Shown here: piece after piece, positions 28,201 through 43,200 of the stretch | How positions within the stretch are numbered: position 1 is the first letter of the stretch | Layout of the letters: the number at the start of each line of letters is the position of its first letter | NCBI GenBank assembly: GCA_020746105.1 | Contig: CM036617.1 | Span: 137,605,845-137,669,844 of the forward strand | Direction: 5' to 3' | DNA length: 64,000 bases | From: Trogon surrucura | Lineage: Eukaryota > Chordata > Aves > Trogoniformes > Trogonidae | Notes under the pieces: model-generated | What the model was told of the DNA's origin: nothing | Seen by the model: only the letters and a program-made list of their open reading frames with translations | Databases searched by the model: none | Position numbers and translations under genes: made by a program

Positions 28201-31200
28201 CAAAAATCCTCTTTCCCCCCACCCCCATATACTTACATGCTCAACCCAGTGGGGCTCTTCCCACAGATAACAACAGAAAAGTAATTACATGAAAACAATA
28301 GAAATAATTTAGTCTTAAAAAGTCAGCAGCAAGTCTTCAGCTGAGATTTATGAAGGGCAGCTTAGCCTGCAGCCTAGATGGGTTTTGGAGTTTTTTTGAC
28401 AAATGCCAGAAAATTAGACTGAATGCTTCTTTTCACTTAAGTTTAGACATAAAATTTGCATACTTCTGACCATGTAACTACACTTACAATTGAATTTTCT
28501 CTGTGATTTCATATGGCTAAATGTTCTAACACTCTTCAACATATTAGTATTTCAGAGCTGCCAAGGTAACGTCCCTCACAATTTCAGAGGCAGCTGGACT
28601 GCAGTACTGGGCAAATACATTCTTAACCATACAGTTTATATACATAGCACATACACACACATGAATAAACAAATATGCATCTCCTACAAACTTTTACAAA
28701 TTATGTGCCTCACATGATTCATAAAATACATCTGTTCTTGCTGAATAGTAAATATTTTAAACACTCAATAGCTGCACGAAGTTCATCACTGAGAATGTTG
28801 GCAAATGCATTTGTGATGCCAGCGAGAAACAAAGACTTAATTACAAGGCATGAGGAAACACTGCCAAAAATGCAGTTTTCCATATATCATAGTGAGAGGT
28901 TTTCATTCAGAACTCTGTTTCATCTATTTTAAAGTAGGCGAAACTAAGGCAGGAAAGGAAAGGCTCTCTTGCAGACATGATCCGGGTCTTACACCAACAT
29001 TACCACAACAGACTAGACAGAGACATTGGAAATGAGGCAGGCATAGCATTCAAAATGACCACAGGAACCAGGCTTTGAAGTGATGATCACCACAGGTGGA
29101 TTAGGCTTGTACTACATGAAATAACACAGTACGGTGAGGAATTATAAAACAATTGCAATTCTACAAAAAGAGCGTCAAAGATCAAGTCTAAAAGTAACAA
29201 TATATCTAAACAGATACCTAAGTAATAACCTAAGCAGAAAGTGATCGCACTTGTTTAAGCTATTTGCATGTTTAAGCTATTTGCATGATACACACTTATT
29301 AAGTAAAAATGAGTAACAAATGGAATATCCAAAAGCGAGAGAATACCAGAAACAAAGAATTCAGGAGGAATAAATGTACTTCCTACAACTTCCTCATGGA
29401 CAGAAGTCTGTCTGGCCCTAACAGTAGAGCCTTGAGCCAATGCGGCAGAACACCTGTCTTTTATCAAAGGGACATTAGCAGATATTCAGGGAGACATAGG
29501 AAAAATCACATGGGGGTCAACTGCATAGCAATACTCTTTCTATATATATAGCAAATGTGTAGATATTCTTATTAGACTAGCATCATTGTGCGGGTTTTCA
29601 CTGGGATAGAGTTAATCTTCCTCATAGTAGCTAGTATGGGACTATGTTTTGGATTTGTGCTGAAACCAGTGTTAAGAACACAGGGATGTTTTTGTTATTG
29701 CTGAACAGTGCTTAGACAAGAGTCAAGGTCTCTTCTGCCTCTCACATCACCTCATCAGCGAGTAGGCTGGGCGTTCACAAGAAGCTGGGAGGGGACACAG
29801 CTGGGACAGCTGACACCAACTGACCAAAGGGATATTCATAGAATCACAGAATAGTTTGGATTGGAAGACACCCTATAAATCACCTAGTTCCAACACCCCT
29901 GCCACAGGCAAGGACATCTTCCTCTAGCCCAGGTTGCTCAAAGCCCCATCCCACCTGGCTTGGAACACTTCCAGGGAGGGGACACCCACAACTTCTCTGG
30001 GTAACCTGTTCCAGTGTCTCATCACCCTCACAATAAAGAATTTCTTACTAATCTAAATCTGCTCTCTTCCAGTTTCAACTTTTGCCCCTTATCCTATCAC
30101 TACAACACCTGATAAAGAGTCCCTCCCCATCTTTTCTGAAGGCCCCCTTCAGGTACTGGCAGGCCGCTATAAGGTCTCCCCAGAGCCTTCTCTTTTCCAG
30201 GCTGAACAGCCTCAACTCCCTCAGCCTGTCCTCACAGGGGAGATGCTCCAGCCTCTGACCATTTCTGTGTCCTCCTCTGGACCTGCTCAAGCAGGTCCGT
30301 GTCTTTCTTATGCTGAGGGCACCAGAGCTGAACGCAGCACTTCACATGAGGTCTCACGAGACAGACCGGCCTGTAGTTCCCTGTGTCTTCCTTTTTTCTC
30401 TTTTTAAACATTGGGATTATCTTTCCTCTTTTCCAGTCAGAGGGAACTTCACCAGACTGCCATGACTTCTCAAATATCACAGATAGTGGTTTAACAACTT
30501 CATCTGCCAGTTTCCTCAGAACCTGCAAATGCATCTCAGCAGGTCCTATGGACTTGTGTACCTTTAGATTCCTCAGATGATTTCAAACCTGATCTTCTAC
30601 AGTGGGCAGTCCTTCATTCTCCCAGTCACTGCCTTTACCTTCTGACTTGGGCGTTGTGGCTGGAGCACTTGCCAGTGAAGAGAGAGGCCAAAAAGTTGTT
30701 GAGTACCTCAGCCTTCTCCATATCCTAGGTAATCAGGTCTCCCATTTCCTTCTGGACAGGGCCCACATTTTCCCTAATCTTCCTTTTACCTTTGACATAC
30801 CTATAGAAGCTTTTCTTGTTGCCTTTGATGTCCCTCGCCACATTTAATTCTATCAGGGCTTTGGCTTTCCTAACCCGATCAGGGGCTGCTCAGCCAATTT
30901 CTTTGTATTCCTCCCAGGTTACCTGCCCCTGCTTCCACCCTTATAAGCTTCTTTTTTTTTTGCTTGAGTTTGTCCAGGACCTCCTTGTTCATCCATGCAG
31001 CCCTCCTGGCTCTTTTTGCCTGACTTCCCCTTTGTCCGAATGCATTGCTCCTGGGGCAGTGATCCTTGAATATTAATCAGCCTTCTTGGGCCTCTTTCTT
31101 CCAGGGCTTTATCCCACGGTACTCTACCAAGCATGTCCCTGAACAGGCCAAAGTCTTCTCCCCTGAAGTCCAGGGTAGCCAGTTTGCTGTGTGCTATCTT

Positions 31201-34200
31201 TGCTGCCTTAAGGCTCTTGAACTCCACCGTTTCATGATAACTGCAGCCAAGGCTGCCCTTGAGCTTCACACCAGCCCCTCCTTGTTGGTGAGAACAAGGT
31301 CCAGCATAGTACGTCTCACTGGCTCCTCTATCACTTGAAGTTATCATTAATGCATTCCAGGAACCTCCTGGATTGTTTATGCTCTGTTCTGTTGCGCAGC
31401 AGATACCAGGGTGGCTGACGTCCTCCATGAGGACCAGGGACTGTGAATGTGAGGTTGCTCCTACCTGTCTATAGAGGGTCTCATCGACTCCATTTTTCTG
31501 ATAGGGTGGCCTGTAGCATGCATTTCATATATCATGATGTTCATACAAGACGAGCTTGTGGAAACAAAGTAGTTACTGTTTAAAAATTCCCTTTAAACAG
31601 TGTTACTGTTTTTGTCTTTCAGCTTTACTGAATGTCCCTCTGCTTCTGTGCTTACAAAAGGGTAAGCAAGAGCACCCAATTCACCTTCTCTGTATCATTC
31701 ATCATCCTGTATACTACTGTCACGTCCTCTCTTATTTGTCCCTTCTCTAAATTAAAACAATCCCTATCTTGCCCATCCCTGCTCAAACAGAAGACTCTCT
31801 GTAATTCAATTATTTTCTTTGTCCATCTCCAAATGCCCTTTACTTTGGTTATATCTTTAAGATACGAAAAAAAGAACCAACTAGACAGAATGCAATCACA
31901 CCCTCTTTGGAGTGATGAATTAGCATAACCAGAAGCAAATATATTCCCCACCTTCTATTTTCTGTAATACAGAGGAACTTTGCCTGTATCATGACCCTTT
32001 TTCTTCCAATGTCAATCACTAAGATTTTGAAGTTTCTAATAAATGACAAGTCAAGGATGTATGGATAGTTCTCATATTAAAATCATGCCAGTTTGGAAAA
32101 AGGGACATGGATAGATTCAGAAATTTCCATTTCCTCTAAAAATTTGCTATAAACATACCTGAATTTGCATACGGAATTGGAAATGCTGTTAGTAAACCAC
32201 ATGAAATCTCAAGGTATTGCTTCCCGATATGCTTTTAGCTGCTCATAACTTTTACAGTAAAAGTATCTCTCAATAAATATCAGTAACAGAAGTTCCCTTA
32301 GCCCATGGAGTAGAAGGGAACACCATCTCAGCCCTCTTGTGCTGTAACGTGACTAACTAGCACGATGTGTTAACAGACTGTTGGTGACACATAGGAAACA
32401 ACCAGGGATTGCTGACCGAGCTGGAGGAATTATCATCATGCAAACAGCTTAAATTTGCAAATAGCTTAAACAAGTGTGATCAGATTCCAGAAGGCAAACA
32501 CACCTAAAGGTGTCGGCAATAGTGCTAGGCAATAAGCACTCATAACTTCCTTCCTTTCTGCTTCCCCACCTCTCTACATCCACTTACCTTCTGTAGTCTA
32601 GACCTTCAGACAGTAACCTCGGGGCTAAGGGTCTATCTACTTCCCACTTGTATTGCAGTTCCTGTGTGGGATGGATTGCTCTACACTGACACAATAATAA
32701 GTACTGCTAATATTTCTGTACTGTCACACCTACGTAGATGAAAGAATGGCTTGGAGAGCAATCTGTGAAAGCTCCGATCTGAGGCAGAGGCCCACAGTAA
32801 GACACAGAACAGCTTTAGAAATGCTATGTTATTTGGCAACTACAGTGTTTTCTGAAGCTCTGCTTTCATGATCCTTCCTTCGCTCTGTAATGAGCTCAAA
32901 GGCCCACACGGGCAAAGGGACTGTGTCAACAGACTCCTTGACCAGCGCAGAGCGTTTTGTGAGATCAAAGACCTAGCAATGAAAATAACAGCATAGTGAC
33001 AAACTGTGAACCCAAAATATGAAAAGCTTATCCAAGCTTATAATACACCCTAGATGACAGCCTGTGACTGGCATGTAAAGGCTGTGCAAGCTCCGAATGA
33101 CATTTTTTTCATATTTAACTCCTATGATGCAGTTACGTGTTACTTTTGAAGTGCTGCACAAATCTTTCGGGGCAGCTGGAGAGCAAGACACTGGATGGGC
33201 AAGAGCAACTATAATGAAAAGAACAGCCCCACTTATGTTTGCAAAGCTAAAAAATGCATGGTAAGTGTAACTGATACAGAAAAATAACCATCACTACATA
33301 TTGAGTTTGCAAGGAGCCCCCAAAAGATAATCTCTGAGGAGAAAACTCTGTTGGTCATTCACACACCCATCAACCATGCCAGTGACAATATCTTAAATGT
33401 CAATGCTATATTTTACTACTCATCAAAGCATATAGGGGTGAAGAAGCAGTAGCATACAATGGAACAGTGGTTTCTAAAGAGGGGATGTGTAAGGCAATAG
33501 CTATATGAATAAAGATCATTTGCCTTTCAGTCAGTTCCCAAGGAAAGACTGTTGTTCATCTTGAAAGATTTTTACTTGAAAAATTTGGAAAACACAGTCA
33601 TAAAGCATCTGTACAAAATGTGAAAGATTGAGGACAGACCAAGAACACTGAAGACATTAATAAAGAAACAGCAGAGATAAATGACAGAATTACAAGTAAT
33701 ACTCAGTCTAAACTCCTCACACAACATGATTATAAAATCAGATCTGCTAGTCATCTGGGATTCCAAATATGATCCGCAGTGTGGAAAACCACAGCAGACC
33801 CATCTTTTGCAATTAACAATATATGGGTTTCTTGCAGGCTTTTTGTTTTAAAGTCAAGATTTCCTTGAACAGAAATATGGTTATTTAAATGTTCTCAAAG
33901 AAGAAGTGATTTAAAGCTGTGAACATTCACATCATTAGCCTGTAAATAACTCAATGACTTGGGATACTAGATTGGTTCACCAAAATATTTATGTACATAT
34001 ATGTGTGTAAGTGTAAAGATTGCTGGGAAAAGAGAAAGTAATTCTCCACTTTTCATTATTTTGGTAAAACACAGACCCTTTCCTTATTTTCACAGCCAGC
34101 CCCTGGTTGTAACTTGTAAACTGCAAAGGTCTCCTCTGTAGCCCAGGCCTCATCAGAGGCGTGAGGTCTAACCCAGTACACAGCCAAGACTGTTGACAAA

Positions 34201-37200
34201 ACTCCTACTGATTTCACCAGGCTTTGCTTCAGGCCCAAAAAAGGCAAGAGTCTGAAAAACACAAGCCAGAAACAGAAGACTGAAGAACCTCAAGTTCTGT
34301 GAGACCTATTTCACTCTCCAGCATTTTGAGACTGCCAAATCTGGAGGGTAAAGGTGACTTTTTATGACCAGAATAGCATAAAAGGATATAGACATGTGAG
34401 GCTTAGTGTTCCATAAGCAACCACGGTTTTCATGGAAGAGTCAGTTCACTGGTAATGTGTCAAACACGTTAAATTGATTTTCTAGAAGAGGCTGATGGAG
34501 TATTACTATGAACTCTGGATAACTGGTCGAGAAGCACAAATAAAGACACAAATAGTTTCTATCCCTGTAAATACTTTGTTTACAGTATTACTATTAAGAA
34601 GTGTTACAAACATCAATAAAAATAGAAATAAAATCATTAAAAAATTATTATCCTTGTCACCAGTTCTCTTAAGTTTCTCCTCACAGTTGTAAGCAGCAAG
34701 GCTGTTCTCTGATGGGGGAGATACCTGGCACACAGGCACACCTGACAGGGGAAGGGCACTGGGTTAGGCAGCAGTGTGGAACGTGCTGGGGACAGGGGCT
34801 CCTTTTAGGATGGGAACTGGATGTGTGGTGTGCTTGCAAGCTGTAGCACTGCACAGTGCCCTCTCTACCTTTGCCCATGCCCCAGCTGCAGCAGCCAACT
34901 CGGGTGTGCCAATCAGCCCCACCTAGTGTGTCAGGGCAGAGAGAGGCTACTATACAGTCCTGGAAGTTCACACAGAATCACAGAATGTTCGGGGTTAGAA
35001 GGGACCTCAAAGATCATCTAGTCCAACCTCCGTGCCAGAGCAGGATCACCTACAGTAGGTCACACAGGAAGACGTCCAGGCGGGTTTTGAATGTCTCCAG
35101 AGAAGGAGACTCCACAACCTCCCTGGGCAGCCTGTGCCAGTGCTCTGTCACCCTCACAGTGAAAAAGTTTTTTCTAATGTTTTTGTGGAACCTCCTGTGC
35201 TCCAGCTCACACCTGCTGCCCCTTGTCCTATCATTGGACATCACTATGAAGAGCATGGCTCCACCCTCCTGACACTCACCATTTAAATATTTAAAAACAT
35301 AAGTTCGTCAACTACAGACCTCAGGGAAAGTGAGGCAAGAGCTATCTGTACAGATATGATGTTCAACACAAGACATCTGATAGATCCATTGCAAATTATC
35401 TTCATGTCAATCCTGTTAGCAACCAGTCATACTGCAGCGTGGGTTGCCAGCCCAAAGGCTAGTGGTCTTTCACCAGCGAGAAATGAGACCAAATGTAACT
35501 TGCAGCAACAGCAGAATAATTGCATCCGTTCAGATTAGTTTCACCTTGCTGCGCAGTCGTGCAGCTTGGCCTCATTTACAGTCACAATCTCTTCCTCTTT
35601 TTCTCTCCTTCAGTCCCTTGGCTCCTGGAGCCAGGCAGTGAGGATCTGGCACTACCAAACTCCCTCACCAGGGGAAACCCCAGTCATTTCACAGAAGGGT
35701 TCATTTTGCTTAGAGAGCAAGAAAGGATAAAAAAGCTGCCTGGGGACAGACAACAAAAAAACTCAAGGACCAAGAAACAACAGCAAAGAAAAGGTCAAGG
35801 GAGTAGCAAACAGGATGGGTGAGAGACAGAAGAGGACAGGAGACAGAAAATAAGATCCTCTTCCATGGCATGCCAGGACCTTACCACACGCCAGCTCCCT
35901 GCCCAGGGCAAATGAGAACACTCCTATTCCATCAGGAGAGAGAGAGAAAGCAAGGAAAAAGGAAATATCATCTTAACCATAACTAAGCAGAAATTTTTAT
36001 TCCAACTGGCTGTACTAACAGTAATAACAACTTCTCAACTCCCCATGTTCCAATCAAAACTGAATGGTGCTTTCTGCAATACACAGGGCAACTTCCTTTC
36101 CAGAAGTCATTACAGTTTTATAGAGCGGCACCTTTGCACTCTACCACAAAGCAATCTGTTAACAAACATTAGAAACAGCAGGGATGGAGCAATGGGAGAC
36201 TCTCAAATCAAGTATTCATTGATTTCATTTAGATGATTATACTGTACAGAGCAACCAAAGGGTTTAGAGTTAATCTTCCCCTGATGGCTTGTGGTACATG
36301 AGCAGAGCCCTGGGTGGTCCAGACGCTCTGGATTCTGTTGCTGGGTCTTCCATGGCCTCATGTAACCTCCGAGACATCACCTCTCCTTCCCAGCCTCTAT
36401 GTGGTGTGCACTACAAATTGTGGATAATAGTGATCCACCTCACAGGGAAGGGAGAAATAAAACACCTCAACATTATCACATAAGACCAACTACCACATTT
36501 AAGTGATCTCTATCACTATTGTGTCTGCAGCCCCCATAGTAATTCTGCTGCTATTTTTGCTGTGGTTTTGCTGTTCTTTTATCCCTGACGAAAGCCAGCA
36601 GAAGACAAAATGACTTGCTAATACTTCAATGAGCTTTAGTTCCATTTGTCTTCTTTGTAACTTCTTTGCAAAACTTACTCGCAAAAAAATAAAGTGTATG
36701 TGCGGGGAAAGTTCAGGTCAGATAAAATGTGTTGCAACAAAACAAAATTAGAGGGGAGTGGGTGTGAAACATGACTGCGGGCTACATGTGAATTGGGCAG
36801 TTGTGCCTACATGAGTCAAACTATCTCATTGGTCATATTTGTTTTTTGGTGTAAGCTGACCATACTGAGCATAGGATGTGGACAGCAGTATGCAATCCAG
36901 AGTGTTCCAACAGGATGACATAATTGCATTTGTAGTTTGCCTCCTGTGAATATTGTCAGCAAAATTTTGGAGAATACAGGATGGAAGGAAATAAGGAGAT
37001 TTATTATTACAGGACAATAACATAAAGTTAAATGAAAAATGAAGGGAAAAAAAAAAAAGCTGTTACTACAACTAGTCTTCTTCACAGCAGAACAAGGAAG
37101 ACGATCCCAGCTACATGCAACTTCTATGAAAGACAGATAAAACACTGCACCCAAAATAAGACCTTACTGGCATGCTCACCAACATTGTACAGACTTACTC

Positions 37201-40200
37201 TGAGAAAGACCAAAACCAGTAACAGACCAGCAAACATACAGATCTCAAATCTGCACAGCAAGACAACTGTTTACTTCTAAAAGCCACAAACACTTTATAT
37301 ACATGCAAGATATATAAATAAACCTGAGATAAAAGAGCTGTGAATGGCATACCCTTTTCAGGAACTCTCAAAATCCTTTTGTTATCACAGACTTTACTTT
37401 CTAGGTTTTTCTTACTAAGAACAATAATTCTCTGCAAAATAGCTATCTATTGCTGTCTAACATGCGGCTTCCAAAGAAAAGGAACACTAGCACACACAAA
37501 AGGAGGAAGTGCTTAGAACTTATTTTTGGGGCAATATAGTGAGAGGAACCACAGTTTCAAGTCTTTAAGACTTAGGTATGGACATATTTCCTTCTGTAAG
37601 TCGTAAGACTAGAAGGTGTTAATTGGCAGTCAACCTCCCTTCCTCTTGCACCAATAGAGCAGAAGGTAACTCATGAGTTGATACTTCCAGAATGGGCTTG
37701 TCCTCCAGGGTTTACCCAAACTACATGGAAACCAGCTCAGTCTCTGACCTGAAGTGTGAGTCCTGCATTTCAGGCTCCCTCCTCATGTTTTTCCACCCTT
37801 AAGTCTTATCTCATACATTTGCAATATAGTGCCACAGTGTCTTTTGTACATGCGATCCCTTAAGCTGGATGCAGTTCATCAAACCAATCTACGATGTAAC
37901 CATCAGCTCTGCTACACACAGGTATGGCTTGGAAAACGGTCGCCGTACATATGCTCCCCTTGTAGAGGCTGTGGTGAGCCATCCACCAATCTTCAATGAA
38001 GCACACCAAAGAAGCTTAAAATCCCCATGGCAGCTCGGTATCGTGGCTCAGTCTTCATCACTCAAGCACTTGAATATGGCGATTATGTGGTCCTCTTAGA
38101 TAATATAGCAATAGTAAAGTAAAAAGTCTGTTCATAGCCAATCCTGTTAGCATGCCACCTCTTCCACAGATATTTCTACCACATAGAAAATTGTAACTTT
38201 GTCATTTGGGGTCAAAACCATATGAGACTGTAGTAGCAAGTAAATAGCTGAAGCTGCAATCTGTCAAATTCACAAAAGACACACAGTTCCTAATCTTTGC
38301 ATGTGTCTGGTATATATACTTCGTGGGGTACAAAACTGGGCAGTTAACAAGTATGGAAATGGACAGAAATTGAGAGATATCTCCCTTCAAATAATCACAG
38401 TGGTGAGATTTTCCAGCTTTTTCTATCATGCTGTTGAATGTTTGCCTCACCCTCCAAATAGCAGAGCAAAATACCTTTAAAGAAGAATAACTTGAGGGCA
38501 TAGGAAAGTGAAACGGTACTATATTGTGGCTACTGTCCTCATAAGAGCACTTTCACTTGGAACCTATGAAATAGTTCCTGGTGGGAAAGCAAAAGGGTAA
38601 AAACTTAATGCCTCTCCTCCTCGGACATTTACAAATAATGCTGTTTTACCAAACCATCTAGCAGCTAAATGGTGCTCCACAGACAGACTCATAGAAAGAA
38701 GAGGCTGGGAAGCTCATTTAAAGTTACCATAGATCATCATCATTCATAAAACAAATTCTGAAAATCCTTGCACATACATAATGGCAGAGAAAGCATTTCT
38801 TTAACTCCAGGTTGATTAGATGCTTATCCACGTGCAGATCTGAAGGTGTTTTACGCCTGTAAAACTACTGGTGGTCACAAGAAACTGATCACTTTTGATG
38901 TAGAAAAGCATAATCAAGCATTAAAACTAAATTTCACAGCTGGACATTTTTAATCAGTAACTCTTAAAGCTGCCTCAGACAGAAAAAGTGTAAAGTGGAC
39001 CTAATTTTCAGTTTTCTGTCCTGTGTTAAGTGAAATACAGAGGATGGCAACTGAGGTAGCTCTGACTATTTGCAAATTACAAATTCAGATCTTGTCTATT
39101 CTGGAAAATTCTATGATGACTGAGATAATTAAGTTACGACATCAGAGGAGATGAGACTTAAAACTGAGCAACTGTGAGGAACAGACATATTTTGACATTC
39201 TGTTTAAAGCTCTTTATTTTTGTGAACCTGTAATTACTTCAATTATTACTGAACAATTGAGATGGATAAAAAGCAGGTCTTTGTTAGAAAAGATGCCCCC
39301 CGTTTTTAATTAAGGTGTAGGATTTCACAATGCAGATATTTGAGGTCTATTAGAACTGCTCTGATAATATTAAATAAGACCAGACTTCACTTTCATGATA
39401 TTTCCAAGGTTACCCTCACTTCCCCTCAAAACAAACAAAGTAAGTTCCTCCTAGCTTAGAATAAAATGTTTTAATTGTGCTTTACATATAAGAGGAAGAT
39501 CACTTTGGTTCATTTGAAGGTCACCCCTAATGGAAGAGCCCGAGGTCTGCCTCCAGAGCAAGCCTTCACCTACAGTAGAATATTACAACTCAACACTTTT
39601 GTGTAAATTGGCTTTCTTAATAAGGGGACTTTGCTGTAATCTGAACGATTTAAGTAGCTACATTACATCCATTTCTGAGCACTGAAAGTGCAGTCTTCTT
39701 TGAAAAGTGACTTTGTAAGCACAGCACAGTGTGGTTCCAGATTTATTGTCTCTCAATGGCTTCTGGGTTGAGTTTACTCTGTTTACACATAAAATAATTT
39801 TTTAACTCAACGCTTCTCCATGCAATTTCAATCGAAAAGCTATCGGTCAAGCCGTTCCCTTTTGCCCATATATCATGAAGACAGTGTATGCCAAATGCAA
39901 GCAGGGAGCTCTAGGGTAAGAACAAAATTTGAAGGCAACAGGTCAAGTTCTCTACTAGTATAAATCGGTATTGCTTGCCTCTTCTCAGTGGAAGCATTCC
40001 CACCCAGAGCAGCTGAGAATATGGCTACATGAAGACCCATTTCTTAAAGTAGAAAGCTAAGGAACTGCCTTGCTGGTGATAGAGAACCAAAGGAGAACTA
40101 AAGTAATTGTCCCCAGCCCATGCTGCTTCAGACAGCAATAAAAAGTCTGTTTATTACTAATAGAGAACTAACTGCAAGTAGAGCCTGAGAGCAGAGAACG

Positions 40201-43200
40201 TCTTAAGCAGTATGTCATTGTCCCACAGCCAACTTTCAGAGTAAAACCACAGACTAATGTGAAGATTTCACAATGCAGGCATTTGACAAAGAAAGGATAT
40301 TTCTTCTGGTGTAACGTTTGGACCCCAACACCAATACAACATATTTCCCCATGACAAAAACATCTTGTAAACCACAAAACACAAGGACACAGGATTACAG
40401 AAGTTAAAGATAGAAGAAGAAACCCACAAAGCAGAAATATTAAGGCCACCTGTGCACTAGTGAAATGCACAGTCACCACAGCCAAACAGGATATATCCCT
40501 CATTAATATGACATATAATAAAACACACACACATGTTTAAGGGACACTTGCTCGAGAGAAACAGAACCAGAAAAATGAAAACTAAAACTTTTACGCTAAA
40601 TGAAAGCTAAAACTTTTGTGGCCAGCCTACAGTAAGAAGCTCCAGCCTGAATCCTAGCAGCTATCAGCAGCCTCAGTCAACAGGACACCAGCAGGAAAAC
40701 AGAAGTCCCCATGTAGATCCCTGTCAAAGTCACAACAGGATTCTAAGGGGAATGCTTCCAAGGAGAAGGGGAGAAAACATCCAAGGACAAGTTGCCAAGG
40801 TTTTAACCTGAGACCTAACAGCAGCCACAGACATTTGTTTAATCTTTCAGGTGCTCATTAGTGTCAAGCTCTTGTAGCAGCCTCCATACTGTGTCTCTAT
40901 ACTGTAGCTGGCTGAACTTAGAGTTATATACCATCCTAATGAGCAGCAAGGAGGGTGATGTGCATCATTGGCTTCTGTTTCAATCTTGGCAATCTAAGTG
41001 TAAAAGCCTTGCAACAGCTTCTGATTCTGTTGACATTTAATTAGCCGGTGTCATTTTGATGCCATAGCCTGTCTCATCACGATGATAACTACAAAACAAC
41101 ATGTGGAGCATAAAAGTTCTATGAGAAGTTTCAGGTCTGGCAGCCAAGGATACGAGTCCCCTGACAGTCACGGTTCCTGGGACTAGTCCCCATTAGTCCT
41201 TTGTGTTGGCACTGCTATCAGCAAGAGCTTCTCTGTTTAGGAGAGAGAAACAAACAAACAAACAAACCCAAACAAAAAACTTGCAAACCTGAGCAAAGCC
41301 TTGCAAAACCCAACATCCTTTAGCTCAAAAAATTCTACCCATTTTGCAGAAACGGAGCATCCCTATTGCATGAACTCACAGCTATTCATCCTGAAGGACA
41401 GATTTATCCCAAAGGATAGATTTGATAATCTGGCCTCAAAGGTAGTCCTGTTTATTTAAACATGTACAGTATTTTTCTCTATTCACCATCAGGTGCTTGG
41501 GAAGACAATCTCCAATAATACCTGCCAATTGCTACTTGCTCACCTCAGCTGCCGAATTTGAAAATAGTCATTGCCACACAAAAGGTGACTGATCTCTATC
41601 TTCACTCAGTATAACCAGTGACCATGGCACAGTAGATCCATTTACACCAGACAAACTCAGATTTTTTGTATTTGCTTCTTTTTTTCCAAAATCTTCCAAA
41701 ATCCAAACGTATTTTCATATATTAAAGACGTCTTTTTTGTGGTGTACCAGTCAAAGATGTATAAAAATTCAAATGTACCAAGCTATTCAAATCAACTCAA
41801 AATCTTTGTCAGAAGCAGCTTGGCACAACCTCAGGTTTTGTAAAGACAGACACTTATAGGGACTAATTCTTCACAGCTCCATTTTTTAAGCAAAGCATCT
41901 ACCTGAGGCAGAGGATGGGCAGAAAGAGATCAGCAAGCTTGAAAATTCATTCAACCAGTGCAGTTCTCAGATCTCAGTTCTTCTGGAGGATCCTTGCTGG
42001 AGCTGAAAGCTGCTTCCCAATGGGATGAGGATAAGCCTGTCTTTTAGACCAAAATGCTCTAGGAACTCATAGCTCCCACTGGGACAGGGAGATCTCTTTT
42101 AGGCAAATGTTAACTGGCCAGTAATGGCAACACCACCATCAAGGGTGAAGGTTTTCTCAGAAGACTTCTTCACTTGGCTTCTGTTCATCTCTTTTCCACG
42201 GTATAACCATGATATTTTTATTTCAGCCAGTTGATGCCCACTGCAGACTAGTGGCAGTTGTTAACTGGTTACACCCATTCCCTATCCTAAAGAGCCTTCC
42301 AGGTGTTTCTTCGCTGTGTCTTATAGAAGGTGCTTATCAGTGCACAGTATTAAGCAATTAATTTCTGCCTTCTTTCTGCTTGGTTATCCAGGGATCTGCT
42401 GGGCAGACTCAGGTGGAAAGGGAGGGTGTTTAAATTGTGGAAGGAAGGGCTGGCCACTTTGGTGGAGTACAGGGCAGCTGTCAGGGAGTGCAGGGAGGCA
42501 ATCAGAAAAGCTAAGGCCTCCTTGGAGTTAAAACTTGCAAGGGAGGTCAAAGACAACAGAAAGGGCTTCTTCAAATACATTGCTGACAAAACTAACACTA
42601 GAGGCAATGTAGGCCCTCTGTTGAATGAGGTGGGTGTCCTGGAGACAGAGGACAGAAAGAAGGCAGAGTTGCTGAATGCCTTCTTTGCCTCTGTCTACAC
42701 TGTTGGAGACCGTCCTCAGGAGCCTCAGTCCCCTGAGGTCCCAGAGGAAGTCATGACAAAGGAGGAGTCTGCCCTGATTGATGAGGAGTGGGTTAAGGAT
42801 CAGTTTGAACACTTGGACATTCATAAATCCATGGGCCCTGATGGGATGCACCCACGGGTGCTGAGGGAGCTGGCGGGAGTCATTGCTAGGCCACTCTCCA
42901 TCATCTTTGGTAAGTCATGGGTAACAGGTGAGGTGCCTGAAGACTGGAGGAAAGCGAATGTCACTCCAGTCTATAAGAAGGGCAGGAAGGATGACCCGAG
43001 TAACTACAGACCGGTCAGCCTCACCTCCATCCCTGGAAAGGTGATGGAACATCTTATCCTTGACGCTGTCTCTAGGCATATCAAGGATAAGAAGGTTATT
43101 AGGAGCAGTCAGCATGGCTTTGCCAAGGGGAAGTCATGTTTGACCAACCTGATAGCCTTTTATGAAGACATAACCAGGTGGATGGATGGTGGCCATGCAG

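Noticed and set aside
30919..31428. 169-codon minus-strand frame that looks like a host gene
   Set aside because: Its sequence ([26 protein letters not shown]) is the CR1 ORF2 linker, so it belongs to the transposon.
31652..31951. 99-codon minus-strand frame
   Set aside because: It overlaps a likely old CR1 fragment and shows no conserved protein.
29242..32482. The inverted pair as terminal repeats of one DNA transposon or the two LTRs of a provirus
   Set aside because: LTRs of a provirus are direct, not inverted, and the material between the pair is an unrelated LTR fragment and a CR1. There is no transposase and no target duplication was seen.
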